From the NCBI RefSeq assembly GCF_008033135.1, contig NZ_CP041335.1, positions 3,911,925-3,975,924 on the forward strand: DNA of 64,000 nt, written 5' to 3'. The position numbers were made by a program, and so were the translations under genes. This stretch comes from Chitinolyticbacter meiyuanensis (GTDB taxonomy: Bacteria; Pseudomonadota; Gammaproteobacteria; Burkholderiales; Chitinibacteraceae). The notes below the pieces were generated by a model, which ran no database searches, was not told the DNA's origin, and saw only the letters and a program-made list of their open reading frames with translations. Below, in pieces: positions 16,994-26,800 of the stretch. How positions within the stretch are numbered: the first letter of the stretch is position 1; every line of letters begins with the position of its first letter.

Positions 16994-17824
16994 ATGCCTT
17001 TACCGTCCCGCCCGTTCGACGTCGGGGAAACCGCCGCGCTGCAGCGCGTACTGTCCGATCTGGAAGCAGGCACCACGCGCCAGTGGTATTGGCTGGAACT
17101 GTCGCAGCAGCATCCGGCTGCACTCAGCCGGCGCGTGCGCACGCTGGCGTGGTTGCTGCGGCGCGGCGGGCCAGCGCTGGCCTGGCCCTGGCTGCGCGGG
17201 CGCTTGGCCGGCACTGCGCTCTACGCCACACCGGGCGAAACACTGTGGCGCCGGCTGGCGCAGGTGCGTCAGGACGCCTTGCTGGCCGTGCTGTGCAGCG
17301 GCGCCTTGCTGGCCGGCTTCGAGCGGCTGGCAGCAACGCAGGCGTTCGCCGCCTGGTGCATCGCCGGGATCGGCGCGCTGTGGCAGGCCTGGCGCGTGCC
17401 TGCCGTACCACCGCCACCCGAATTGGATGACGACAGCGAAATCCTGCCCGGGCCGGAATCCAGCCTGGGCCTGGCCGGCATGTTGATGGGCCGCGGCCTG
17501 TCACCCCAGGCTGCAATGACCTTGGTGGCCAGCCTGCGCCAACGGCAGGACGCCGCCGTGCCCGCACTGCTCGCGGCCATGCCCGAACTTGCGCCGCCCC
17601 CGCCCACCGCCGCATTGCAACGCTGGCTCCGCGCCGGGCAGTGGCTGTTCGCCACCCTGCCGGTCGCGCTGGTTGCAGGCGTGTTGCCTTCGCCGTGGGG
17701 CATGGCGCTCGGCGCCGCCTGGGGAACGCTGCTCGCAGCACGCAACGGGCGCAGCACTGCGCTGCTGGTCGCGCTCGCCGCGCTCATCGCTTATGCACTG
17801 GGACGATTGGGCCACGCACTTTGA
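16994..17824 (+). CDS. membrane protein of unknown function, possible VIT1/CCC1-like C-terminal half
   Basis: A 276-residue protein. The N-terminal 90 residues are soluble, helical and Arg-rich (LQRVLSDLEAGTTRQWYWLE). Hydrophobic segments follow at about 92-130, then an acidic-Pro linker (PPPPELDDDSE), and two or three helices at about 215-276. The segment GRGLSPQAAMTLVASLRQRQD before the final helices recalls the corresponding region of VIT1/CCC1 iron/manganese transporters, and the N-terminal helix recalls ferritin-like domains sometimes fused to them, but the match is weak and I would not assign transport. The in-frame sequence upstream of 16994 is only the antisense of the chemoreceptor. 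Confidence 0.7.
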   Translation: MPLPSRPFDVGETAALQRVLSDLEAGTTRQWYWLELSQQHPAALSRRVRTLAWLLRRGGPALAWPWLRGRLAGTALYATPGETLWRRLAQVRQDALLAVLCSGALLAGFERLAATQAFAAWCIAGIGALWQAWRVPAVPPPPELDDDSEILPGPESSLGLAGMLMGRGLSPQAAMTLVASLRQRQDAAVPALLAAMPELAPPPPTAALQRWLRAGQWLFATLPVALVAGVLPSPWGMALGAAWGTLLAARNGRSTALLVALAALIAYALGRLGHAL

Positions 17825-17853
17825 TCTGGCTGCGTGGGCGCCACAGGCGGCTG

Positions 17854-17862
17854 TGATAAAAT
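17854..17862 (+). promoter_or_regulatory. extended -10 promoter for the YebC-family gene
   Basis: TGA followed by TAAAAT (17857-17862) makes an extended -10 element 41 bases before the start codon at 17903. There is no good -35, which is acceptable for extended -10 promoters. Confidence 0.5.
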
Positions 17863-17902
17863 CCCGCCCCTCACTTTGTCACCGAATCAGCAGGAAACCA
17901 TC

Positions 17903-18631
17903 ATGGCCGGCCATAGCAAATGGGCGAACATCCAACACCGTAAGGGCCGTCAGGACGCCAAGCGCGGCCAGATCTTCACGCGCCTGATCAAGGAAATCAC
18001 CGTCGCGGCCAAGAATGGCGGCGGCGATCCGGGTATGAACCCGCGTCTGCGGCTGGCCATCGACCGCGCCAAGGCCGAATCGATGCCCAAGGACAATATC
18101 GAGAACGCCATCAAGCGCGGCACCGGCCAGCTCGAAGGCGTCGATTACGTCGAGACCCGTTACGAAGGCTACGGCATCGGTGGCGCCGCGGTGATGGTCG
18201 ACTGCCTGACCGACAACAAGACCCGCACCGTGGCCGATGTGCGCCATGCGTTCAGCAAATACGGTGGCAACATGGGTACCGACGGCTGCGTGAGCTTCCA
18301 GTTCAAGCACTGCGGCTATCTGGTGTTCGCGCCAGGCACCGACGAGGACGCGCTGATGGAAGCCGCGCTTGAAGCCGGAGCCGAGGACGTGGTCAGCAAT
18401 GACGACGGCTCGATCGAAGTGATCACGCCGCCCTACGAATTCGTCGGCATCAAGGAAACGCTGGAAAACACCGGCTTCAAGGCCGAGATGGGCGAAGTGA
18501 CGATGAAGCCGCAGGGCGACACCGAGCTCGCTGGCGACGATGCCCTCAAGATGCAGAAGCTGCTCGATGCGCTCGAATCGCTCGACGACGTGCAAGAGGT
18601 GTACACCACCGCGGTGCTGGACGAAGCCTGA
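17903..18631 (+). CDS. YebC/PmpR-family protein (transcription/translation regulator)
   Basis: A 242-residue protein with the family start MAGHSKWANIQHRKGRQDAKR and the inner GYGIGGAAVMVDCLTDNKTRT motif. The family was long described as DNA-binding regulators (YebC, PmpR), and members have also been linked to relief of ribosome stalling. It is cytoplasmic with three alpha/beta domains. AGGAAA lies before the ATG at 17903. It is a single gene with its own promoter and terminator. In many proteobacteria yebC lies next to ruvC; that neighbour is absent here. Confidence 0.95.
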   Translation: MAGHSKWANIQHRKGRQDAKRGQIFTRLIKEITVAAKNGGGDPGMNPRLRLAIDRAKAESMPKDNIENAIKRGTGQLEGVDYVETRYEGYGIGGAAVMVDCLTDNKTRTVADVRHAFSKYGGNMGTDGCVSFQFKHCGYLVFAPGTDEDALMEAALEAGAEDVVSNDDGSIEVITPPYEFVGIKETLENTGFKAEMGEVTMKPQGDTELAGDDALKMQKLLDALESLDDVQEVYTTAVLDEA

Positions 18632-18651
18632 GCGTCGTTTTCAGCCGAAAG

Positions 18652-18675
18652 AACGGGGCGCACGGCGCCCCGTTT
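18652..18675 (+). terminator. rho-independent terminator of the YebC-family gene
   Basis: A 10-bp stem (AACGGGGCGC at 18652-18661, GCGCCCCGTT at 18665-18674) with a 3-base loop and a short T run follows the stop codon by 20 bases. Confidence 0.8.
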
Positions 18676-18751
18676 GCCGTATGGATGCCCCATCTTGAAG
18701 CACCGGGCGAATCGGCGTAGCCTCGGCAAGGCTTATCCGACGCACCCGCGC

Positions 18752-19765
18752 ATGAAAACGGCCGAACTCGCCGAGATCGCCCACCTCGTCAGCGAGAGCG
18801 AGCGACTCACCTACCTCGATCCGGACGCTTCGCTGAAACTGGCCGAAGACGCCAGCAGGCTGGCCAGCTCCTGTCCCGATCCCACGCTCGCCCTGCTGGC
18901 CTGGAAGCGCTACGGCTGCATGCTGTTCGCCTTCGGCGACATTCCCCAAGGCCAGATCTGCCACCTCAAGGCGCTGACCATCGCCGAGACCGAAGAGCTG
19001 CCCGAGCTGCGCGGCGAAATCCTGCAGGAACTCGCCGGGGCCTACTACACGCAGGGCGAATTCGACGAGGCCATCGACTATTGGGGCGACTGCCTGATCG
19101 ACGAGGGCGCGGGCTTCAGCGACGACACCCGCATCTATGCCCACATCGGCCTGGGCCAGGTCTATTTCGCCCACGAACAGTTCGCGATGGCGCTGCACCA
19201 GCACCTGCACGCGCAATCGCTGACCAACGACGCCATGAGCAACGAGTTGCGCGCCCGCGTGTTGATCAACGTGGCCGCCGATCATCTGGCGCTGGAACAG
19301 TACGACGAGGCCGAGCGGGTGCTCGACCTCGCCTGGCCCATGGCGCTCACCGACGGCCACAAGGAATACCAGGGCGAAGTCCTCATCTACCAGGCCAATG
19401 TGGCGCTCGGTCGTGGCCATACCCGCCTCGCCCGCGATTTCATCGCGCAGGCACAAACGCTGCGCCGCGTCTGGCACTGGGGCGAAACCTCCGAGATGAT
19501 GCTGATGGGCCGCATCCTGATTGCCGAGAACCGGCTGGACGACGCGCTCGATGCCATCCACCGCGCCTTGCAGCGCGCCGACGAGATCGGCACCGGCCAC
19601 AAGGTGTTCAAGGCCCATCACCTGCTGGCGCAGGTCTACCGCGCGCTGGGCCGCCAGACCGAATCCGAGCACCACTACCGCCAGTACCAGGAAGCGTACA
19701 AGCGCATCGTCGGCACCAGCACCTACGCCAAGCTCAAGGCCCTGGAACAGCGCCTCGACCGCTGA
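18752..19765 (+). CDS. TPR-repeat protein (stand-alone paralogue 1)
   Basis: A 337-residue cytoplasmic protein made almost wholly of tetratricopeptide-like helix pairs, with repeats such as GAYYTQGEFDEAIDYWGDC, YAHIGLGQVYFAHEQFAMAL and LLAQVYRALGRQTESEHHY. It ends at TYAKLKALEQRLD, the position where the related protein at 22107 begins its coiled-coil linker to a GGDEF domain. No output domain is present. It shares its repeat order with the proteins at 21024 and 22107. The ATG at 18752 is used because the only earlier in-frame start is a TTG inside the terminator. A role as scaffold or sensor partner is inference. Confidence 0.85.
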   Translation: MKTAELAEIAHLVSESERLTYLDPDASLKLAEDASRLASSCPDPTLALLAWKRYGCMLFAFGDIPQGQICHLKALTIAETEELPELRGEILQELAGAYYTQGEFDEAIDYWGDCLIDEGAGFSDDTRIYAHIGLGQVYFAHEQFAMALHQHLHAQSLTNDAMSNELRARVLINVAADHLALEQYDEAERVLDLAWPMALTDGHKEYQGEVLIYQANVALGRGHTRLARDFIAQAQTLRRVWHWGETSEMMLMGRILIAENRLDDALDAIHRALQRADEIGTGHKVFKAHHLLAQVYRALGRQTESEHHYRQYQEAYKRIVGTSTYAKLKALEQRLDR

Positions 19766-19801
19766 GCCGCCGCCACCCTGCAAAATCCCGCGAGCAACAC
19801 C

Positions 19802-20962
19802 ATGGACAATTTCAGCTTCCACAACCCCACGCGCCTTCATTTCGGTCGCGGCCAGGCAGCGCAGATCACGCAGGAGATTCCCGTCGGCGCCCGCGTGCTG
19901 CTTACCTATGGCGGCGGCAGCATCCGAAAGAACGGTGCCTACGACCAGGTGATGGCCGCACTGACCGGCCGCCACGTGGTCGAGTTCGGCGGCATCGAGC
20001 CCAATCCCGAATACGAGACGCTGTTGCGCGCGGTCGCGCTGGGCCGCAGCGAGCAGGTGGACTGGGTGCTGGCCGTGGGTGGCGGCTCGGTGTTCGACGG
20101 CAGCAAGTTCATCGCTGCCGCGATCGTTCTCGATCCGGCGATCGATCCGTGGCAGATCATCGGCAACCGCACGCCGCTGGCGTCGGCCTTGCCGCTCGGC
20201 GGCGTGCTCACGCTGCCTGCAACCGGATCGGAGAGCAATTTCGCCGCCGTGGTCACCCGGCGTGCCACGCAGGACAAGCTCTCGTTCAAGAATCCGCTGG
20301 TGTTCCCGCGCTTTTCGGTGCTTGATCCGGCGATGACGATGACGCTGCCGCCACGCCAGATCGGCAACGGCGTGGTCGACGCCTTCGTCCACACCGTCGA
20401 GCAGTACCTCACCGTGCCGAACGAGGCACGGGTACAGGACCGCTTGGCCGAGGGCATCCTGCAGACCCTGCTGGAAATCGGTCCACGCACGCTGGCGCAG
20501 CCCGACGACTACGAGGCACGCGCCAACATGATGTGGGCCGCCAACCAGGCGCTATTCGGCCTTGTCGCGCTCGGCCAGGTGCAGGACTGGGCCACCCATG
20601 CCATCGGCCACGAGCTCACCGCGCTGTACGGCCTCGACCATGCCCAGACACTGGCAGTGACACTGCCGTGGCTGCTCACCTACCGCAAGACGGACAAACT
20701 CGCCAAGCTCGCGCAATATGGCCGCAGGCTGTGGCAACTACCCGGGGATGACGCCGCCGTAGCCGCTGTCGCGATTGATCGCACCATCGCCTTCTTCGAA
20801 ACAATGGGCGTGCCAACCCGCCTGTCGGCATACGGCATCGACGCATTGGCTGCCGCCGAGGCGGTGGCCGGGCAGCTGCGCCGCCATGGTCGCAACCGGC
20901 TGGGCGAAGGCGGCAGGCTCACGCCCGAGGACTGCGCGGCAATCGTCCGCATGGCGCTGTAA
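19802..20962 (+). CDS. iron-containing alcohol dehydrogenase, YqhD-type aldehyde reductase
   Basis: A 386-residue group III alcohol dehydrogenase. NADPH-binding GGGS motifs occur at LTYGGGSIRKNG and AVGGGSVFDGSKFIAAA. The metal ligands are visible as Asp and His in GVVDAFVHTVEQYL and two His in ATHAIGHELTALYGLDHAQTL. YqhD enzymes reduce short aldehydes, including lipid-peroxidation products and methylglyoxal-like compounds. It sits between two TPR paralogues, 36 bases after the first, so it may be co-transcribed with them; no functional link is known. Confidence 0.93.
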   Translation: MDNFSFHNPTRLHFGRGQAAQITQEIPVGARVLLTYGGGSIRKNGAYDQVMAALTGRHVVEFGGIEPNPEYETLLRAVALGRSEQVDWVLAVGGGSVFDGSKFIAAAIVLDPAIDPWQIIGNRTPLASALPLGGVLTLPATGSESNFAAVVTRRATQDKLSFKNPLVFPRFSVLDPAMTMTLPPRQIGNGVVDAFVHTVEQYLTVPNEARVQDRLAEGILQTLLEIGPRTLAQPDDYEARANMMWAANQALFGLVALGQVQDWATHAIGHELTALYGLDHAQTLAVTLPWLLTYRKTDKLAKLAQYGRRLWQLPGDDAAVAAVAIDRTIAFFETMGVPTRLSAYGIDALAAAEAVAGQLRRHGRNRLGEGGRLTPEDCAAIVRMAL

Positions 20963-21023
20963 GCCTCGGTTTGCATGCGCTTGCACGCGTGCTACGCTGG
21001 CGGCCTGCATTTCCACCCTGCCG

Positions 21024-22034
21024 ATGATGACTGAACTCAACCAGTTGCTGGAGCGCGCCCGCAAGATCGTCCGCTCGCAAAGCGCCGAGGCCATGGCGCT
21101 GGCCACCCAGGCCGGCGAGCTGGCCCGGGCCGCCAGCGATGCCCAGGGCGAATCGCTGGCGCTCACCATCTATGCACACGGCTACTTCATGTTCGGCCGC
21201 TCGCAGGAAGCGAAGGACACGCTGCTGCAGGCGCTGGTCATCGGTGAGGGCCGCGACATCGGCACCGCCCGCGGCGAAGCGCTGCAGCTGATAGCCCGTG
21301 TTGCCTACACGCTGGGCGAATACGAGCGCGCCGCCGATTGCTGGTGTGCCTGCACCGAGCTCGATCGCAGCCAGGTCCGTATGGCCGAACGCATCCAGGC
21401 CCACATCGGCCTTGGTCAGCTCTGTTATGCACATGATCATTACGAACTCGCCCTCGCCCATCATCGCCGCGCTGCCGAGCTGGCCGAAGCCGACGACGAC
21501 CCGCACCTGACCAGCACCAGCCTGCTGAACATCGCCGCCGATCTCATCGGCCTGCAGCGTTGCGGCGAGGCAGCCGACGCGCTCAAGCAGGCCCTGCCGC
21601 TGGTGCGCGCCGACCAGAACTACCAGTTCGAGGCCGAGATCTTCAGCCTGTTCGGGCAGATCCGCCTTATCGCTGGCGAGATCGAAGCGGCGCGGATGAG
21701 CCTGATGGTGGCGCTCAAGATCAACCGGCTGCACATCAACACCTGGGGCGAGAGCTCCGTGCTGCTGCGGCTGGCGCAATGCAGCCTCGCCGCAGAGGAA
21801 GTGGAAATGGCCACGGAGCAACTGGCCCGCGCCCGCGCACTGGCCGAAGCCATGGGCTCCACCCCGCTGCTCGCGGACATCCACGCTGCGCTGTCGCGCC
21901 TCGCGGAACTGCAGCAGGAACCGGCCGTGGCCAACGAGCACCGCGAACAGGCCGCCGCGCTACGGCAGCAATTGCGTGCCAGCGCCGATTCACCGCGCTA
22001 CGCCACGCTGGAACTGCGCCTCGCTCCCGACTGA
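21024..22034 (+). CDS. TPR-repeat protein (stand-alone paralogue 2)
   Basis: A 336-residue helical-repeat protein with TPR-like units (RVAYTLGEYERAADCW, QAHIGLGQLCYAHDHYELAL, NIAADLIGLQRCGEAADAL). It parallels the proteins at 18752 and 22107 over its whole length and, like the first, stops (RYATLELRLAPD) where the third continues into coiled coil plus GGDEF. No signal peptide or membrane segment. Two ATGs (21024, 21027) are possible. It follows the YqhD-type gene by 61 bases and precedes the TPR-GGDEF gene by 72 bases, suggesting one transcription unit from 18752 to 23702. Confidence 0.85.
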   Translation: MMTELNQLLERARKIVRSQSAEAMALATQAGELARAASDAQGESLALTIYAHGYFMFGRSQEAKDTLLQALVIGEGRDIGTARGEALQLIARVAYTLGEYERAADCWCACTELDRSQVRMAERIQAHIGLGQLCYAHDHYELALAHHRRAAELAEADDDPHLTSTSLLNIAADLIGLQRCGEAADALKQALPLVRADQNYQFEAEIFSLFGQIRLIAGEIEAARMSLMVALKINRLHINTWGESSVLLRLAQCSLAAEEVEMATEQLARARALAEAMGSTPLLADIHAALSRLAELQQEPAVANEHREQAAALRQQLRASADSPRYATLELRLAPD

Positions 22035-22106
22035 AGGCAAGTCCACCGTTTGCGGGCTTCGGGCTTTTTTCCTATGGTGGGAGATAGCCTGCAGCTGGGA
22101 CCTGCC

Positions 22107-23702
22107 ATGCCCGATTCCACCACCATCACGCCCGACACCGTCGACGCCTTGAACGTCGAAGCACGCAAGCTGTACCAGGCGCGCAATCACGAGGCGCGAG
22201 TGGTCGCGGAACAGGCGTGTAGGCAGGCGGTGACGATCGACTACCCGAACGGCTACGTCCATGGCCTGTTGACCGTGGCCACCAGTATCGCGCTGCAGGG
22301 CAGCTACCACGAGGCCATCGCGATGATGCGCCACAGCCTGTTCCTCGGCGAGATCTACGGGCTGAAGCTGCATGTGGCCGAGTGCCTACAGGAAATCGCC
22401 CGTGCTTACTACACGCTGGGCGACTACGACCGCGCGCTGCACTACTGGGCGCAATGCCTCGACATCTCGATCTCCTCCGAATCCTCGGCGCAGGAAAGCC
22501 ACATCCGCGCACTGATCGGCATCGGCCAGATCTACTTCGCCCACGAAGACTTCGACGCCGCACTGCGCCACCACCAAAAGGCACGCGAGTACCTTGCACC
22601 GGGCATCGACGACAACCTGCACGCTGCCGTGCCGATCAACATCGGCATGGATCTCTACCAGCTATCGCGCTTCGACGAGGCGCTGTACCACCTGGAAGGC
22701 GGACTGGATCGCGCGCTGCACGCACGTAACTGCGAATACGAGGCCGACGCCCACCATGCGATCGGTCTGATCCGGCTGGCGCAACAGCAGTTGGATGTGG
22801 CCGAGCGCCATTTCTGCATCGCCATCGATGTCTGCCAGCGCTACGGCAAGCTGTGGGGCGAAGCGAACAGCCGGGTAGCGCTGTCCCGGGTGGAACTCGC
22901 GCGCCAGCACCCGGTCGGCGCGATCACCCACCTGCAGACCGCGCAGGAACTGGTCGAACGCATGGGCGCCCAGCACCTGCTGATGCAGATCGAGCATCAC
23001 TACGCCGAGGCCTGCGAGCAACAAGGCGAGCACGGCCGTGCGCTGCAGCACTTCAAGCGCTATCACACGCGGCTGCTGGAAGTGATGCGCCAGACCTCGC
23101 CCTACAAGATGCAGGCGATGGAGATGCGGCTGGAAGTCGAGAAGGCGCGGCTGGAAAACGACGGCCTCAAGCGGCTGCACGCCGACCAGCGTCGCGAACT
23201 GCGCCGCGCCGAGCGGCAGGCCAGCCAGGACGCGCTCACCGGCATTCTCAACCGCCGCGGCATCGAGCAACTGGGCCTGGCCGTATTCACCCGCGCTTGC
23301 GAGCACAGCGCCCCGCTGTCGCTGCTGCTGCTCGATCTCGACCATTTCAAGCAGATCAACGACCTGCACGGCCACGCGGTTGGCGACAAGGTGCTGCGCC
23401 AAGTGGCTGCACTGTTGAAATCCGGCTGCCGCCAGGACGATCTGGTCGCCCGCTACGGCGGTGAGGAATTCGTCGTACTGCTGCCTGGCCGGGATGGCCC
23501 CGGCGCGATCGACGTGGCCGAGCGCCTGCGCAAACTGGTGGCGAGCTGGCCGTGGTCGCGCATCGCCGACGACCTGGCGGTGACGCTGTCGATCGGCGTT
23601 TCCGGCCGGCAATGCGAGCTGACGCTGGCCGAGCTGATCGAAACCGCCGACCGCCAGCTCTACCAGGCCAAGCACGCCGGCCGCAACCGGGTTTCGGCCT
23701 GA
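22107..23702 (+). CDS. TPR-GGDEF diguanylate cyclase (paralogue 3)
   Basis: A 531-residue cytoplasmic protein: TPR-type repeats (about 10-330; for example ARAYYTLGDYDRALHYWAQC and LIGIGQIYFAHEDFDAAL), a charged coiled coil (about 335-372), and a GGDEF domain (about 373-531). The active site is GGEEF at 451-455 and the inhibitory I-site is R442-Q-D-D445, so c-di-GMP synthesis with feedback inhibition is expected. Sensing is probably by protein contacts through the repeats. GGGA lies ahead of the ATG at 22107; an in-frame ATG at 22074 is possible. Confidence 0.9.
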   Translation: MPDSTTITPDTVDALNVEARKLYQARNHEARVVAEQACRQAVTIDYPNGYVHGLLTVATSIALQGSYHEAIAMMRHSLFLGEIYGLKLHVAECLQEIARAYYTLGDYDRALHYWAQCLDISISSESSAQESHIRALIGIGQIYFAHEDFDAALRHHQKAREYLAPGIDDNLHAAVPINIGMDLYQLSRFDEALYHLEGGLDRALHARNCEYEADAHHAIGLIRLAQQQLDVAERHFCIAIDVCQRYGKLWGEANSRVALSRVELARQHPVGAITHLQTAQELVERMGAQHLLMQIEHHYAEACEQQGEHGRALQHFKRYHTRLLEVMRQTSPYKMQAMEMRLEVEKARLENDGLKRLHADQRRELRRAERQASQDALTGILNRRGIEQLGLAVFTRACEHSAPLSLLLLDLDHFKQINDLHGHAVGDKVLRQVAALLKSGCRQDDLVARYGGEEFVVLLPGRDGPGAIDVAERLRKLVASWPWSRIADDLAVTLSIGVSGRQCELTLAELIETADRQLYQAKHAGRNRVSA

Positions 23703-23817
23703 ACGGGCATTGCAGCACCGGCGGCGCAAAACCCCAATAAAAATGCGCCTTTAGCTCGGGCATTTTCCGATAAAATCGGGGGTCTCCCCGCCATTGCCCC
23801 ACCGAGCGCTGCCCCCT

Positions 23818-26800
23818 ATGGCCGATCTGACCGCCGCCACCCTTGCGACCACGCAGGACCGTCTTCGCGAAATCCCGTACAACTACACCTCGTTCTCCGA
23901 CCGCGAGATCGTGATCCGGTTGTTGGGCGACGACGGTTGGCGCGTGCTCGAAGAGCTGCGCCAGGAACGCGTCACCGGCCGCTCGGCCCGCATGCTGTTC
24001 GAGGTGCTGGGCGACATCTGGGTGGTGAAGCGCAACCCCTATCTTCAGGACGACCTGCTCGACAACGCCAAGCGGCTCAAGCTGCTGGTCGAGGCGATGA
24101 ACCACCGTCTGACCGAGATCGAGAAACGGCGCGACGGTAACGACAAGGTCGGCGTGCTGGTCGCGCGCGCGCGCCAGGCGGTCGATGCCTTCGGCCGCGA
24201 GTTCCGCGATAGCGCCAGCCTGCGCAAGAAGGTGCTGCGCCGCATGAGCGCGCACACCCGCCGCGACAACATCTGCTTCGACGGCCTCGCCCGCGTCAGC
24301 CATGTCACCGACGCCACCGACTGGCGCGTCGAATATCCGTTCGTGGTGCTCTCGCCCGATACCGAGGACGAGATGGCGCCGCTGGTCGCCGCCTGTATCG
24401 AGCTGGGCCTCACCGTGATCCCACGTGGTGGCGGCACCGGTTACACCGGCGGTGCCGTGCCGCTGACACCGCTGTCGGCGGTGATCAACACCGAGAAGCT
24501 CGATCGCCACAACGGCGTCGAGCGCATGCGCATCCCCGGCGTCGAACACGAGGTCGCCACCATCCAGTGTGGCGCCGGCGTGGTCACGCGCCGCGTGATG
24601 GAAGCCGCGGAAAGCGCAGGTTTGGTATTTGCGGTCGATCCCACCTCGGCCGACGCCTCGTGCATCGGCGGCAACGTCGCCATGAATGCCGGCGGCAAGA
24701 AGGCCGTGCTGTGGGGCACCGCGCTCGACAACCTAGTGTCGTGGAAGATGGTCGATCCAGACGGCAACTGGAAATTCATCGAGCGGCTCGATCACAACCT
24801 CGGCAAGATCCACGACGCCGAGCATGCTACTTTCCGTGTCACCACCTACAAGCCTGATGGCAAGACCCGGCTGGGTGAAGACACGCTGGTCATTCCCGGC
24901 CAGCAGTTCCGCAAGGTCGGCCTCGGCAAGGACGTCACCGACAAATTCCTTGCCGGCCTGCCCGGCGTGCAGAAGGAAGGCACCGACGGCCTGATCACCA
25001 GCGCCCGCTTCATCCTGCATCGCCTGCCGGCGCACACGCGCACCGTCTGCCTCGAATTCTTCGGCGAAGTCAGCCGCGCCGTGCCGGCCATCGTCGAGAT
25101 CACCGACCTGTTCAAACCAGGCGGCGCCGGCCTGGCCGCCGGCGTGCAGCTGGCTGGCCTCGAGCACCTCGACTGGCGCTATGTGCGCGCGGTCGGCTAC
25201 GCCACCAAGGCCAAGAGCCGCGGTCGACCCAAGATGGTGCTGATCGCCGATCTGGTGTCGGACGACGAAACCGCCGTCGGCGAGCTGGCCTCGCAGGTGG
25301 TACGCCTTGCGAACGCGCGCGCCGGCGAAGGCTTCATCGCGGTATCCGGCGAGATGCGCAAGAAATTCTGGCTGGATCGCGCCCGTACCGCGGCCATCGC
25401 CAAGCACACCAATGCCTTCAAGATCAACGAGGACGTGGTCATCCCGCTGCCGCGCCTGGGCGAGTATTCGGACGAGATCGAGCGCATCAACATCGAGTTG
25501 TCGATCGACAACAAGATCGAGCTGCTCGACACGCTGTCCGCCTACTTCGCCGAAGCCCAACTGCCGGTGGACCTCGCCGACGCACCGGTCAGCCGCGAGG
25601 CGCTGATCGGTGAGCGCCGCGAGGCAGCATTGACGCTGATCGCGCCGGTCCGCGAGCGCTGGCAATGGCTGCGTGACAACCTGGACGGCGCATTCGAGAG
25701 CTATACCGCCGCCTGGCCGGATGCCCCGCTCGAGGCAGAGATCGGTGCCGACAATGCGCCACAGTCGGTGTACCACGCGTTGCGCGATTTCCTGCTGCGC
25801 GTTTCGTTCAAGCGCGAGGTGCTGGCGCTCCTGGAAGCGCAGTTCGCCGATCGCGCCAGCAAACCGCTGCTCGATGCCATCCACGCGCTGCATCAGAAAG
25901 TACTCAAGGGCCGGACCTGGGTGGCGCTGCATATGCACGCTGGCGACGGCAACGTACACACCAACCTGCCGGTGAACTCGGACGACTACGAGATGCTGCA
26001 GCGCGCCCACCATGCGGTCGCGCGCATCATGGAGGTGGCACGCCGCCTGAACGGGGTGATCTCGGGCGAGCACGGCATCGGCATCACCAAGTACGAGTTC
26101 CTCACCGCCGAGGAGCTCGCGCCGTTCCAGTCCTACAAGCAGCGCGTCGATCCCAACGGCCACTTCAACAAGGGCAAGCTGCTGCCGGGCGCCGACCTCA
26201 CCAATGCCTACACGCCGTCGTTCTCGCTCTTGGGCGCCGAATCGCTGATCCTCGAGCAATCGGATATCGGCGGCATCTCTGACATGGTCAAGGACTGCCT
26301 GCGCTGCGGCAAGTGCAAGCCGGTGTGCACCACGCACGTACCGCGCGCCAACCTGCTCTACTCGCCGCGCAACAAGATCCTGGCGACAGGCCTGTTGACC
26401 GAAGCCTTCCTCTACGAGGAACAGACTCGCCGTGGCGTATCGTTCCGTCATTTCGAGGAACTGGCCGACGTGGCCGACCACTGCACGGTCTGCCACCGTT
26501 GCGTGAATCCCTGTCCGGTGAAGATCGATTTCGGCGATGTCTCGGTCGCCATGCGCAACTTCCTGCGAAAGGAAGGCAAGAAGCCGTTCAACCCCGGCAC
26601 CGCGCTCGGCATGGCTTTCCTGACAATGAAGGACCCGGCGACCATCAAGTTGCTGCGCACCGGCATGATCGAAATCGGCTACAAGGCGCAGCGGCTCGGC
26701 CATACGCTGGCCAAGCGCTTCGGCCTGACCAAGCCTTTGACCAAGCAGCCGCCGGCCACGCTCGGCAAGGCGCCGATCAAGGCCCAGGTGATCCACTTCA

